Positions 57,366 to 64,000 of a DNA stretch of 64,000 nucleotides are shown piece by piece (the stretch's first letter is position 1; every line of letters begins with the position of its first letter). The notes beneath the pieces are model-generated. The model had not been told where the DNA came from and made no database searches. It worked only from the letters and a program-made list of their open reading frames with translations. Both the position numbers and the translations under genes were made by a program. Source of the DNA: JAVVHH01 sp965199665 (GTDB taxonomy: Bacteria; Pseudomonadota; Alphaproteobacteria; Acetobacterales; Acetobacteraceae); assembly GCA_965199665.1 (NCBI GenBank), contig OZ241208.1, positions 3,596,001-3,660,000 on the forward strand, in the 5' to 3' direction.

Positions 57366-58579
57366 GCGAACAGGTCGGCTTGCACCGGCTTCGGGGTCAG
57401 GCGGGCTTGCAGGGCCGGGCTGTCGAGCTGAGCGCCGGGCTGGTGGTCGGCGGTGATGATGAACGGCGCCACCTTGGAGAGCGGCAGTCGCAGCCGGGCC
57501 AGGTCGTCCATGCGCAGGCGGCGATGGCGGCGAGCCTGGATCAGCCGGTCGACCGACTTCACGCCCATGCCCGGCACCCGCAGCAGTTGCTCGCGCGTGG
57601 CGCGGTTGACGTCCATGGGGAACTGCTCGCGGTGCTGCAGGGCCCAGGCGAGCTTGGGGTCCATCGACAGGTCCATGTTGCCGGTCGCGTCCAGCGCCAG
57701 CTCCTTGGCGTCGAACTCGTAGAACCGCATCAGCCAGTCGGCCTGGTAGAGCCGATGCTCCCGCAACAGCGGCGCATTGGCCGGCGGCAGCGCGGCCGAC
57801 GCGTCCGGAATCGGGCTGAACGCCGAGAAATACACCCGGCGCAGGCCGTAATTCCCGTACAAATTCGTGCTGAGGTCGAGAATGTCGCGGTCGCTGCTCG
57901 CATCCGCGCCGATGATCAGCTGGGTGCTCTGGCCTGCGGGTGCGAAGCGGGGAGACCGCTTCTCGGCCTTGGATTCGTCGATCCGCAGGCGCATGCGGCC
58001 CATGGAACGACGGATTCCGGCCATGTCCTTTTCGGGCGCCAGCGTCGCCAGGCTGCTCTCCGTCGGCAGCTCGACGTTGATGCTGAGCCGGTCGGCATAG
58101 CGGCCGGCTTCGGCCAGCAATTCCGGCGAGGCGTCGGGGATCGTCTTGAGGTGGATATAGCCGCGGAAGCCGTGCTCTTCGCGCAGCAGCTTCGCCACCC
58201 TGACGACCTGCTCCATCGTGTAGTCCGGGCTGCGGATGATGCCGGAGCTGAGGAACAAGCCCTCGATGCAGTTGCGGCGGTAGAAGCCCAGCGTGAGGGT
58301 GACGACCTCCTCCGGGGTGAAGCGGGCGCGCTGGACGTTGCTGCTGCGCCGGTTGATGCAATACAGGCAGTCGTAGACGCAGCTATTGGTCAGCAGGATC
58401 TTGAGCAGCGAGATGCAGCGGCCGTCGGGCGCGTAGGCGTGGCAGATGCCCATGCCCTCGGTCGAGCCGACGCCCTTGGTCTCGCCGAGCGACGACCGCT
58501 TGGCCGTGCCGGAGGACGCGCAGGACGCATCGTATTTCGCGGCGTCGGCAAGGATTTCGAGCTTCTGGAGCAGGTCCAT
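57362..58579 (-). CDS. Putative DNA modification/repair radical-SAM protein with HhH motif
   Basis: A 405-residue protein of the TIGR03916 type. The radical-SAM cluster cysteines are Cys67, Cys71 and Cys74 (CVYDCLYC). Further elements are SSGIIRSPDYTMEQVV, IHLKTIPDASPELL and LSINVELPTESSLATLAPEKD. The C-terminus (about 320-365) has a helix-hairpin-helix, REQLLRVPGMGVKSVDRLIQA, used in nonspecific DNA contact. It is translationally coupled to the UdgX/DUF4130 fusion. The pair is widespread in bacteria, but the reaction of the radical-SAM enzyme is not established. ATG 58579 fits the family start. Confidence 0.9.
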   Translation of the reverse strand: MDLLQKLEILADAAKYDASCASSGTAKRSSLGETKGVGSTEGMGICHAYAPDGRCISLLKILLTNSCVYDCLYCINRRSSNVQRARFTPEEVVTLTLGFYRRNCIEGLFLSSGIIRSPDYTMEQVVRVAKLLREEHGFRGYIHLKTIPDASPELLAEAGRYADRLSINVELPTESSLATLAPEKDMAGIRRSMGRMRLRIDESKAEKRSPRFAPAGQSTQLIIGADASSDRDILDLSTNLYGNYGLRRVYFSAFSPIPDASAALPPANAPLLREHRLYQADWLMRFYEFDAKELALDATGNMDLSMDPKLAWALQHREQFPMDVNRATREQLLRVPGMGVKSVDRLIQARRHRRLRMDDLARLRLPLSKVAPFIITADHQPGAQLDSPALQARLTPKPVQADLFA

Positions 58580-58768
58580 AGAACGGATGTTCTCCCGATT
58601 GCGAGATGCGGCGCAATCGTCATGTTTCAACCCGTTGCGGGGCCGCGAAGTTCCGGTGCCCCTGCTGGTTCTGCCTCGCGGCTCTTGACCCCGCGGCTGA
58701 GGTCGTCGACCGCTATGCGGGTGGCCGTGGACCCTCGGGGCGCGCCCAAGGGGGGGGACCACGTGGCG

Positions 58769-59650
58769 ATGGCGCAAAGGCGTTTGTGGGATAACGGGCC
58801 GTTGCTGCTGGCGTTGGCCATGCTGTTCTGGGCCGGGAGCATCGTCAGCGGGCGGGCGGCGGCGGCGTTCGTGCCGCCCTCGTTGTTCACGCTGCTGCGG
58901 TGGGGCGGGGCGCTGCTGATCGTGCTGCCGCTCGCCTGGCCGCACCTGCGGCACGACCGGGCGGCGCTGTGGCGGCGCTGGCCGGTCGTGGTGGCGCTGG
59001 CGGTGCTGGGCGTCGATGCGTTCAACAACCTCATGTATCGCGGGCTGCACAGCACCACGGCGATCAATGCCCTGCTGCTGCAATCGGCGACGCCGCTCTT
59101 CGTCATCGTGGCGCTGTTCGTGATGTTCCGCGAGCGGCCGACGCTGCGCCAGGTCGCCGCAGTCGCCGTGTCGCTGGCCGGCGTGGCGGTCATCGCGGCG
59201 CAGGGTTCGCTCACCGTGCTGCGCGCGCTGGACGTGAACCCCGGCGACGCGATCGTGACGGTCGCGGTGGTCTGCTACGCGCTGTATTCGGCGCTGCTGC
59301 GGCTCAAGCCCGCCGTGCATCCGTTGAGCCTGTTGGCGGCAAGCTTCGCGGTGGGCGTGCTGTTTCTGGTGCCGCTCGCGGCCGGCGAGGCGCAGGCGGG
59401 CGGGAAGCTGATCCTCAACCCGGTCTCGATATTCGCTATTGTATATTCCTGCGTATTCCCCGCGTTCCTGGCCTATCTTCTCTACAATCGAGGCGTCGAG
59501 ATCGTCGGTCCGGCGCGGGCGGGGCAGTACGTGCATCTGATGCCGGCGTTCGGCGTGGTGCTGGCCGTGCTGTTCCTGGGCGAGGCGCTGCACCCGTTCC
59601 ACGTCGTCGGGATCGGGCTGATCGGGGCCGGATTGTGGTTGGCGCGATGA
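58769..59650 (+). CDS. EamA/DMT-family transporter
   Basis: A 293-residue protein with ten predicted transmembrane helices in two EamA repeats. The first begins LLLALAMLFWAGSIVSGR with an aromatic/Arg pattern typical of the family. The second includes VVCYALYSALLRLKP and the end VVLAVLFLGEALHPFHVVGIGLIGAGLWLAR. It likely exports a metabolite, unidentified. ATG 58769 has a G-rich tract (58751-58757) upstream; GTG 58763 in the same frame is an alternative. Coupled to coaE by ATGA. Confidence 0.9.
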   Translation: MAQRRLWDNGPLLLALAMLFWAGSIVSGRAAAAFVPPSLFTLLRWGGALLIVLPLAWPHLRHDRAALWRRWPVVVALAVLGVDAFNNLMYRGLHSTTAINALLLQSATPLFVIVALFVMFRERPTLRQVAAVAVSLAGVAVIAAQGSLTVLRALDVNPGDAIVTVAVVCYALYSALLRLKPAVHPLSLLAASFAVGVLFLVPLAAGEAQAGGKLILNPVSIFAIVYSCVFPAFLAYLLYNRGVEIVGPARAGQYVHLMPAFGVVLAVLFLGEALHPFHVVGIGLIGAGLWLAR

Positions 59651-60231
59651 AGGTTTTGGGGCTCACGGGCGGGATCGGGATGGGCAAGTCGAACGCGGCG
59701 AGCGCCTTGCGGCGGGCCGGGCTGCCGGTGTTCGATGCCGACGCCGCGGTGCATCGGTTGCAGGCGCGGGGTGGGGCGGCCGTGCGGGCGATCGAGGCGG
59801 CATTTCCGGGCAGCGTGATCGACGGCGCGGTCGACCGCGACTCGCTGCGGCGGGCGGTGCTGGGCGATGCGGCGGCGCTGAAACGGCTGGAGGCGATCGT
59901 GCACCCGCTGGTACGGCAGGCCGAACGCCGCTTCCTCGCCCGGGCGCGGCGGGACGGGCGGCGCCTGGTGGTATTGGACGTGCCGCTATTGCTGGAGACC
60001 GGCGGGGAACGCCGGGTCGACCATGTGGTGGTGGTGAGCGCGCCGGGGCCGGTGCAGCGGGCGCGGGTGCGCCGGCGCGGGACCATGTCGGCGCAACAGA
60101 TCGATGCGGTGATCGGGCGGCAGATGCCGGACCGCGAGAAGCGACGGCGGGCCGATACCGTGGTGCGGACCGGGTTGTCGCGGCATCACACGCTGAACCA
60201 GCTCCGCCGGCTTGTGCGGCAGCTGCGATGA
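59647..60231 (+). CDS. coaE: Dephospho-CoA kinase
   Basis: A 194-residue enzyme for the last step of CoA synthesis. P-loop VLGLTGGIGMGKSNAASAL, DADAAVHRLQARGG, VLDVPLLLETGGERRVDHVVVV and the lid-like arginines in QIDAVIGRQMPDREKRRRAD. In many alphaproteobacteria coaE lies near aroE and dnaQ; here it is instead coupled on both sides, to an EamA transporter and to a glutamine-synthetase-like gene, by 4-bp overlaps. Confidence 0.95.
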   Translation: MKVLGLTGGIGMGKSNAASALRRAGLPVFDADAAVHRLQARGGAAVRAIEAAFPGSVIDGAVDRDSLRRAVLGDAAALKRLEAIVHPLVRQAERRFLARARRDGRRLVVLDVPLLLETGGERRVDHVVVVSAPGPVQRARVRRRGTMSAQQIDAVIGRQMPDREKRRRADTVVRTGLSRHHTLNQLRRLVRQLR

Positions 60232-61373
60232 TGCTGGAGCCGGAATCGCTGGCCTTCATCGGCACCAGCGACCTGTCGGGCCTGCTGCGCGGCGTGGCCG
60301 TGCCGTGGGCGGCGCTGGACGGCCTGATGGGGCGTGGTGCCGTGCTGCCGGGCCACGTGCCGCTGCGGCACCCGTCGGACCCACACCCGTTCGGCGCGGC
60401 GGACCTGCTCCTGTTGCCGGACCCGGCGACCCGGGCCTACGTGCCGACCACGGACGCGCCCGACCTCGTGCTGCTGCTCGGCGACCTGCTGGAGCTCGAC
60501 GGCGCGCCCTGGGCGTGCTGCCCGCGCTACTTCCTCCGCCGTGCGCTGGCGGCGCTGCATGCCGAGTTCGGCCTCACGGTGCGGGCGGGGATCGGCCAGC
60601 GCTTCACCCTGCCCGCCAGCGCCGCCGAGCCGGGCCGCAGCCTGGCGGCCGCCCGGCGCGCCGCCGCCTTCTGCGGCACCTTGCTCGCCGCCATGCGCGC
60701 CAACGGCATGACGGCCGACACGCTGCACCCCGCCGACGGCGCCGGCGAGTTCGAGGCAGCGGCGGCGGACGCGATCGGCATCGCCGCCGCGGACGAGGCG
60801 GTGGTGCTGCGCGAGCTGATCGGGGCGGTGGCGGAACGGTGCGGCGCTGGCCGGGCGACGCTGGGGCGCGTGCGCATCGGGCTGGACCTGCGCGACGGGT
60901 TCGGCCAATCGGCGATGGCCGATCCGAGCGGAGAGCACGGTCTGTCGGACGAGGCGGAGCACTGGGCGGCCGGCGTGCTGCATCACCTGCCGGTGCTGGC
61001 GGCGGTGCTGTTCGGCCGGAACGGCGCGCCGCGGCGGGCCGAGCTGGCCACGGAGGGCCGGCCCGGCGCCTGGCGGCTGCGAAGCGACGTCGGTGATGAC
61101 GGCGTGGCCATTCCCGCCGGCTTCGAGCTCACGGGTGGCGACCCGGCGGCCTCGCCCTATCTCGCCCTCGGCGCCCTGGTCTGGGCCGGGCTGGACGGGC
61201 TGCGGCAACACCGGCGCCTGGCCGAGCTCGACCGCCATCCCCTGCCCGCGACCCCGGCCGAGGCGCTGGACGCGTTCGGCGGCAGCATCGCCGCGGCCGA
61301 GTGGTTCGGCATGGAGCTGCGCGAGCAATTCCTGCGCTACGCCCGCTGGGAGCACGGGCTCAATTCGCGGTGA
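60228..61373 (+). CDS. Glutamine-synthetase-like protein, probably catalytically impaired
   Basis: A 381-residue protein whose order of segments follows glutamine synthetase: FIGTSDLSGLLRGVAVP (like the usual RGK-x-x-P opening but without Lys), LHPADGAGEFEAAAADAIGI (like the G-Q-x-E block), RVRIGLDLRDGFGQSAM (like the His-x-His block but with both His lost), and PYLALGALVWAGLDGL (like NPYLALAAILAAGL). The family is about 430-470 residues, so it is short. Loss of the His-x-His metal/ammonia-site histidines and of the APTVNSYKR-like segment suggests no ligase activity. Role unknown. Confidence 0.6.
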   Translation: MMLEPESLAFIGTSDLSGLLRGVAVPWAALDGLMGRGAVLPGHVPLRHPSDPHPFGAADLLLLPDPATRAYVPTTDAPDLVLLLGDLLELDGAPWACCPRYFLRRALAALHAEFGLTVRAGIGQRFTLPASAAEPGRSLAAARRAAAFCGTLLAAMRANGMTADTLHPADGAGEFEAAAADAIGIAAADEAVVLRELIGAVAERCGAGRATLGRVRIGLDLRDGFGQSAMADPSGEHGLSDEAEHWAAGVLHHLPVLAAVLFGRNGAPRRAELATEGRPGAWRLRSDVGDDGVAIPAGFELTGGDPAASPYLALGALVWAGLDGLRQHRRLAELDRHPLPATPAEALDAFGGSIAAAEWFGMELREQFLRYARWEHGLNSR

Positions 61374-61413
61374 CGCCATTGCCGGATCGGCGCGGCGGAC
61401 CAAAGCATGGTGG

Positions 61414-62589
61414 ATGCGACACACCTCCCTGACCGCACGCGCCGCTTTGCTGGCCGCGTTCGCCCTGTTCGGCATCGAGCGCGCCAGCGCCGCACCCGCC
61501 GTGCCAGACGGGCCGGAGGCGCGGTCCATCCGGCGGACGCTGGCGGCCATCGCGCTGCCACCCGGCTTCGCCATCGAGTTGTATGCCCTGGTGCCCGGCG
61601 CCCGATCGATCGCCGTCGGGCCCAAGACCGGCGCCGTGTTCGTCGGCACCCGCGGCAATCAGGTCTTCGTGGTGACGGATGCAGTGCGGCCGTTTGCGCC
61701 GGGCGCCGCGTTCAACGACCCGAACGGCGTCTGCTTCGCGCCGGACGGCACGTTGTTCGTGGCCGAGCAGAACCGGGTGACCGCCTTTCCCGACGCCGAG
61801 ACAGGCGGTGGAGCGCCGCGTGAGGTGGTGCCGCAGGGCAAACTGATCCCGGCGGCCGAGCAGAGCTCCAACCACGCCGCGCGGGTGTGCCGGGTCGGGC
61901 CGGATGGCAAGCTCTACGTGGCCGTCGGGCAGCCGCACAACGTTCCGCCGCGCGCCAAGCTGGCGCTGTATCGCGAATGGGGCATGGGCGGCATCGTCCG
62001 CTTCGACCGCGACGGCGGCGGCCGCGAGGTGTTCGCCCGCGGGATCCGCAACTCGGTCGGCCTCGACTTCGACCCGCGCTCGAACGAGCTGTGGTTCACC
62101 GACAACCAGGTGGACGGCATGGGCGACACGATCCCGCCCGGCGAGATCAACCACGCGACCGCGCCCGGCCAGGATTTCGGCTTCCCCTGGTATGGCGGCG
62201 GCCACGTGCGGACGGTGCCCTACGCCAGCGATACCCCGCCGGCCGGGCTGGTGTTTCCCGCCGTGGAGGAGACCGCGCACGCAGCCGATCTCGGCATGAC
62301 CTTTTATCGCGGCACCGCGTTTCCCGCCCGCTACCGCAACGCGATCTTCTCCGCCCAGCACGGCTCCTGGAACCGCACCACCCCGGTCGGCGCCCGCGTG
62401 ATGGTGACGTTCGTGCAGCCGGACGGCTCGGCCGGGCGCTCCGAGCCGTTCGCCTCCGGCTGGCTCAACGCGGCGGGGCGATACGACGGCCGTCCGGTGG
62501 ACGTGGCGGAGCTGCCCGATGGCAGCCTACTGGTCTCGGACGACGATGCGGGCGCGCTTTACCGGATCAGCGTCCGCCCCCGCCCTTAG
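61414..62589 (+). CDS. PQQ-type sugar/sorbosone dehydrogenase-like protein (secreted)
   Basis: A 391-residue protein with a signal peptide (ALLAAFALFGIERASA). The mature part is a six-bladed beta-propeller of the soluble glucose/sorbosone dehydrogenase family: ALPPGFAIELYALVPGARSIAV, FNDPNGVCFAPDGTLFVAEQNRV, SSNHAARVCRVGPDGKLYVAVGQ, RGIRNSVGLDFDPRSNELWFTDN and SAQHGSWNRT. Family members use PQQ and oxidise sugars or aldehydes in the periplasm; several here are of unproven activity. ATG 61414 fits the signal peptide; it is 40 bp after the GS-like gene. Confidence 0.88.
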   Translation: MRHTSLTARAALLAAFALFGIERASAAPAVPDGPEARSIRRTLAAIALPPGFAIELYALVPGARSIAVGPKTGAVFVGTRGNQVFVVTDAVRPFAPGAAFNDPNGVCFAPDGTLFVAEQNRVTAFPDAETGGGAPREVVPQGKLIPAAEQSSNHAARVCRVGPDGKLYVAVGQPHNVPPRAKLALYREWGMGGIVRFDRDGGGREVFARGIRNSVGLDFDPRSNELWFTDNQVDGMGDTIPPGEINHATAPGQDFGFPWYGGGHVRTVPYASDTPPAGLVFPAVEETAHAADLGMTFYRGTAFPARYRNAIFSAQHGSWNRTTPVGARVMVTFVQPDGSAGRSEPFASGWLNAAGRYDGRPVDVAELPDGSLLVSDDDAGALYRISVRPRP

Positions 62590-62642
62590 CTCTGCCGCGC
62601 GCCCCAGAAATCAGCTACGATGGATCCGGGGGAGTTGTGGCG

Positions 62643-64000
62643 ATGACGGAATACGCGTTCGAGACCGCGAAACAGAGTTCGGCGGCGATCTTCTGGAGCT
62701 TCGCCGGCCAGACGCTCCCCGGCGACGCCGCCACCCCGTTCAGCAGCTACGTCCCGGTCGCCTATCAAAGCACGATCGCCGCCGCCTTCGCCCGGTGGTC
62801 GAGCGTGTCCGGCCTGATCTTCTCCCAGGTCACCGATGCCGCCACCGTGCCGATCCGCATCGGGTTCGGATCGTTCTACAACCTCGCCGAACTCGGGGAG
62901 ACCGATTTCCGCATCGGCTCCCGCGGGATCATCGCCCCGGACGCGCGCATCCGCCTGCTCGACCCGGCCACCGTGCCCCTCGTCGACGATGGCGGGACCT
63001 ATGTCTATGCGCCCTACTACGATGTGTCGCTCTACCAGGTGGCATTGCACGAGATCGGGCATGCGCTCGGCCTGGACCACACGACCGACCCCTACACGGT
63101 GATGTACCCCTACGTGTCCCCGCTGAACACGGATCTCGCCCCCGGGGACATCTACGGCATCAACGCGCTGTATCCGTTCTTCACCGTCGCCGCGCTCGAC
63201 CCGATCCAGGCGGAGGGCGACGCCGGCCAGACCCGCGCCTACCACTTCGCGGTCACCCGTTACAGCGACCCCAGCCTGACCAGCACGATCAGCTACCGCC
63301 TCACCGCCGTGGCATATCCGTCGCTGGTCGGCTCGGCCACGGCGGCGGGCAGCGAGTTCATCGGCGGCGGCTTCCCGAGCGGGCAACTCACCTTCCTCGC
63401 CGGGTCACGGGTGGCGACGCTGACCGTCACGGTGGCGGGCAACACCCAGCCGCAGCCGGACCAGGGCTTCGCCGTCAACCTGTTCAGCACCAACCCGCTC
63501 GACAGCGTCACCGTGCGCGGCACCACGAACGCCGTGATCCTGGACGATGACGGCTATGGCCAGCTCAACGCCAGTTCGCTTGGCGTGTATCGCTTCTTCG
63601 ACCAGTCCGACGGCACCCATTTTTACTCGACCAGCCTCGCCGAGCGGAACACGCTGCTGCAGTCCCGCCCGGACCTGAGGTTCGAGGGGTTCGGTCTGCA
63701 TGCGATCCTGGCGACGGCCGATCCGACGGCGTTGCCGGTGTTCCGCTTCTTCGACACGGGCGACGGCACCCATTTCTACACGATCTCGACGCTGGAGCGG
63801 GACGCGCTGATCGCGAACCGCGCCGACCTGAAGTTCGAAGGCACCGCCTTCTACGAGCACGGCCAGGCCCAGGCCGGCGACAGCGCGGTATATCGTTTCT
63901 TCTCCGCCAACGACGGCACGCATTTCTACACCGCCAGCGCAACGGAGCGCGCGACGATCCTGGCGACCCGGTCCGACCTACGCGACGAAGGCGTCGCGTT
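62643..64000 (+). CDS. Matrixin-like zinc metalloprotease with about 50-residue repeats (incomplete at window end)
   Basis: An open frame from ATG 62643 to the window end (452 codons, no stop). Residues about 1-165 form a metzincin: zinc motif HEIGHALGLDH (His136, Glu137, His140, His146) and the Met-turn YTVMYP (Met154). A Calx-beta-like domain (about 180-305) follows, ending VILDDDG. Then come three copies of a repeat with period about 50 residues, each starting with an aromatic-R-F-F core and GTHFY (nucleotides 63588, 63741 and 63891), like DUF5648. There is no signal peptide, so type I secretion through a C-terminal signal beyond the window is likely. Confidence 0.8.
   Translation, partial: MTEYAFETAKQSSAAIFWSFAGQTLPGDAATPFSSYVPVAYQSTIAAAFARWSSVSGLIFSQVTDAATVPIRIGFGSFYNLAELGETDFRIGSRGIIAPDARIRLLDPATVPLVDDGGTYVYAPYYDVSLYQVALHEIGHALGLDHTTDPYTVMYPYVSPLNTDLAPGDIYGINALYPFFTVAALDPIQAEGDAGQTRAYHFAVTRYSDPSLTSTISYRLTAVAYPSLVGSATAAGSEFIGGGFPSGQLTFLAGSRVATLTVTVAGNTQPQPDQGFAVNLFSTNPLDSVTVRGTTNAVILDDDGYGQLNASSLGVYRFFDQSDGTHFYSTSLAERNTLLQSRPDLRFEGFGLHAILATADPTALPVFRFFDTGDGTHFYTISTLERDALIANRADLKFEGTAFYEHGQAQAGDSAVYRFFSANDGTHFYTASATERATILATRSDLRDEGVA

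Noticed and set aside
57380..58768. Plus-strand frame upstream of the EamA gene, antisense to the radical-SAM gene
   Set aside because: The opposite strand has a complete radical-SAM motif set; the plus-strand translation has no recognisable features until the EamA start.

Overview
The window is high-GC, gene-dense DNA from an alphaproteobacterial chromosome, most likely Rhodospirillales and Acetobacteraceae-like. The evidence is gene content: an F0-only ATP synthase operon with paired b'/b subunits, a flagellin-flbT-flaF cluster, the mutY/DUF721/dsbA/smc arrangement, DUF2852, rplU-rpmA-obgE-proB, mreBCD-mrdA-rodA, rpmH-rnpA-yidD-yidC-engB, and one perfect CtrA-type site. I saw no tRNA, rRNA, insertion sequence, prophage or CRISPR array. 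The genus cannot be fixed by reading alone.

Layout. 1-8129 (minus strand) is a surface-carbohydrate region: a truncated glycosyltransferase-type gene at the window edge, two GT4 enzymes, a methyltransferase, a two-domain GT2 protein, a small RTX protein and a secreted beta-propeller. Most of these are joined by 4-bp ATGA overlaps. 8279-10788 is an alanine pair (alr, dadA). 10992-12745 holds flagellin with its post-transcriptional regulators FlbT and FlaF. 12822-18589 is DNA repair and chromosome maintenance (mutY, DUF721/DciA-like, dsbA-like, smc). A lone GT4 separates smc from the F0 operon atpI-B-E-F'-F (19983-22482). 22589-33793 is transport: two orphan family-5 solute-binding proteins, DUF2852, a TetR regulator, a complete branched-chain amino acid ABC operon (livG-F-H-M-K) that ends in a 26-bp tandem repeat, and an APC/KimA-like permease.

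33887-42085 is core metabolism: rnhA, thrB and ispH; a lipoprotein; proB, obgE, rpmA and rplU; then leuA, which is preceded by what looks like a classical transcription attenuator with a leucine-rich leader peptide. 42127-42830 holds two tandem paralogous glycine-zipper lipoproteins. 43065-48582 is the rod-shape elongasome operon. 48563-52475 contains a small membrane protein with a histidine-kinase-like helix and the rpmH-rnpA-yidD-yidC-engB cluster behind a good sigma70 promoter. 52449-54713 is an orphan sensor kinase, then argB. 55917-58579 is a UdgX-type uracil-DNA-glycosylase fusion coupled to a radical-SAM/HhH protein. 58769-61373 carries an EamA transporter, coaE and a degenerate glutamine-synthetase-like protein. 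The window closes with a PQQ-type sugar dehydrogenase and an incomplete matrixin-like metalloprotease carrying about 50-residue repeats.

Most of the window is conserved housekeeping DNA. The parts most worth following up are the leuA leader, the CtrA-type site in front of the RTX gene, the livK 3'-end repeat, the UdgX/radical-SAM pair, the glutamine-synthetase-like pseudoenzyme, the stand-alone kinase-helix membrane protein, and the RTX/glycosyltransferase cluster. I did not find a clearly new multi-gene system. The UdgX/radical-SAM pair is the closest thing to an incompletely understood one.
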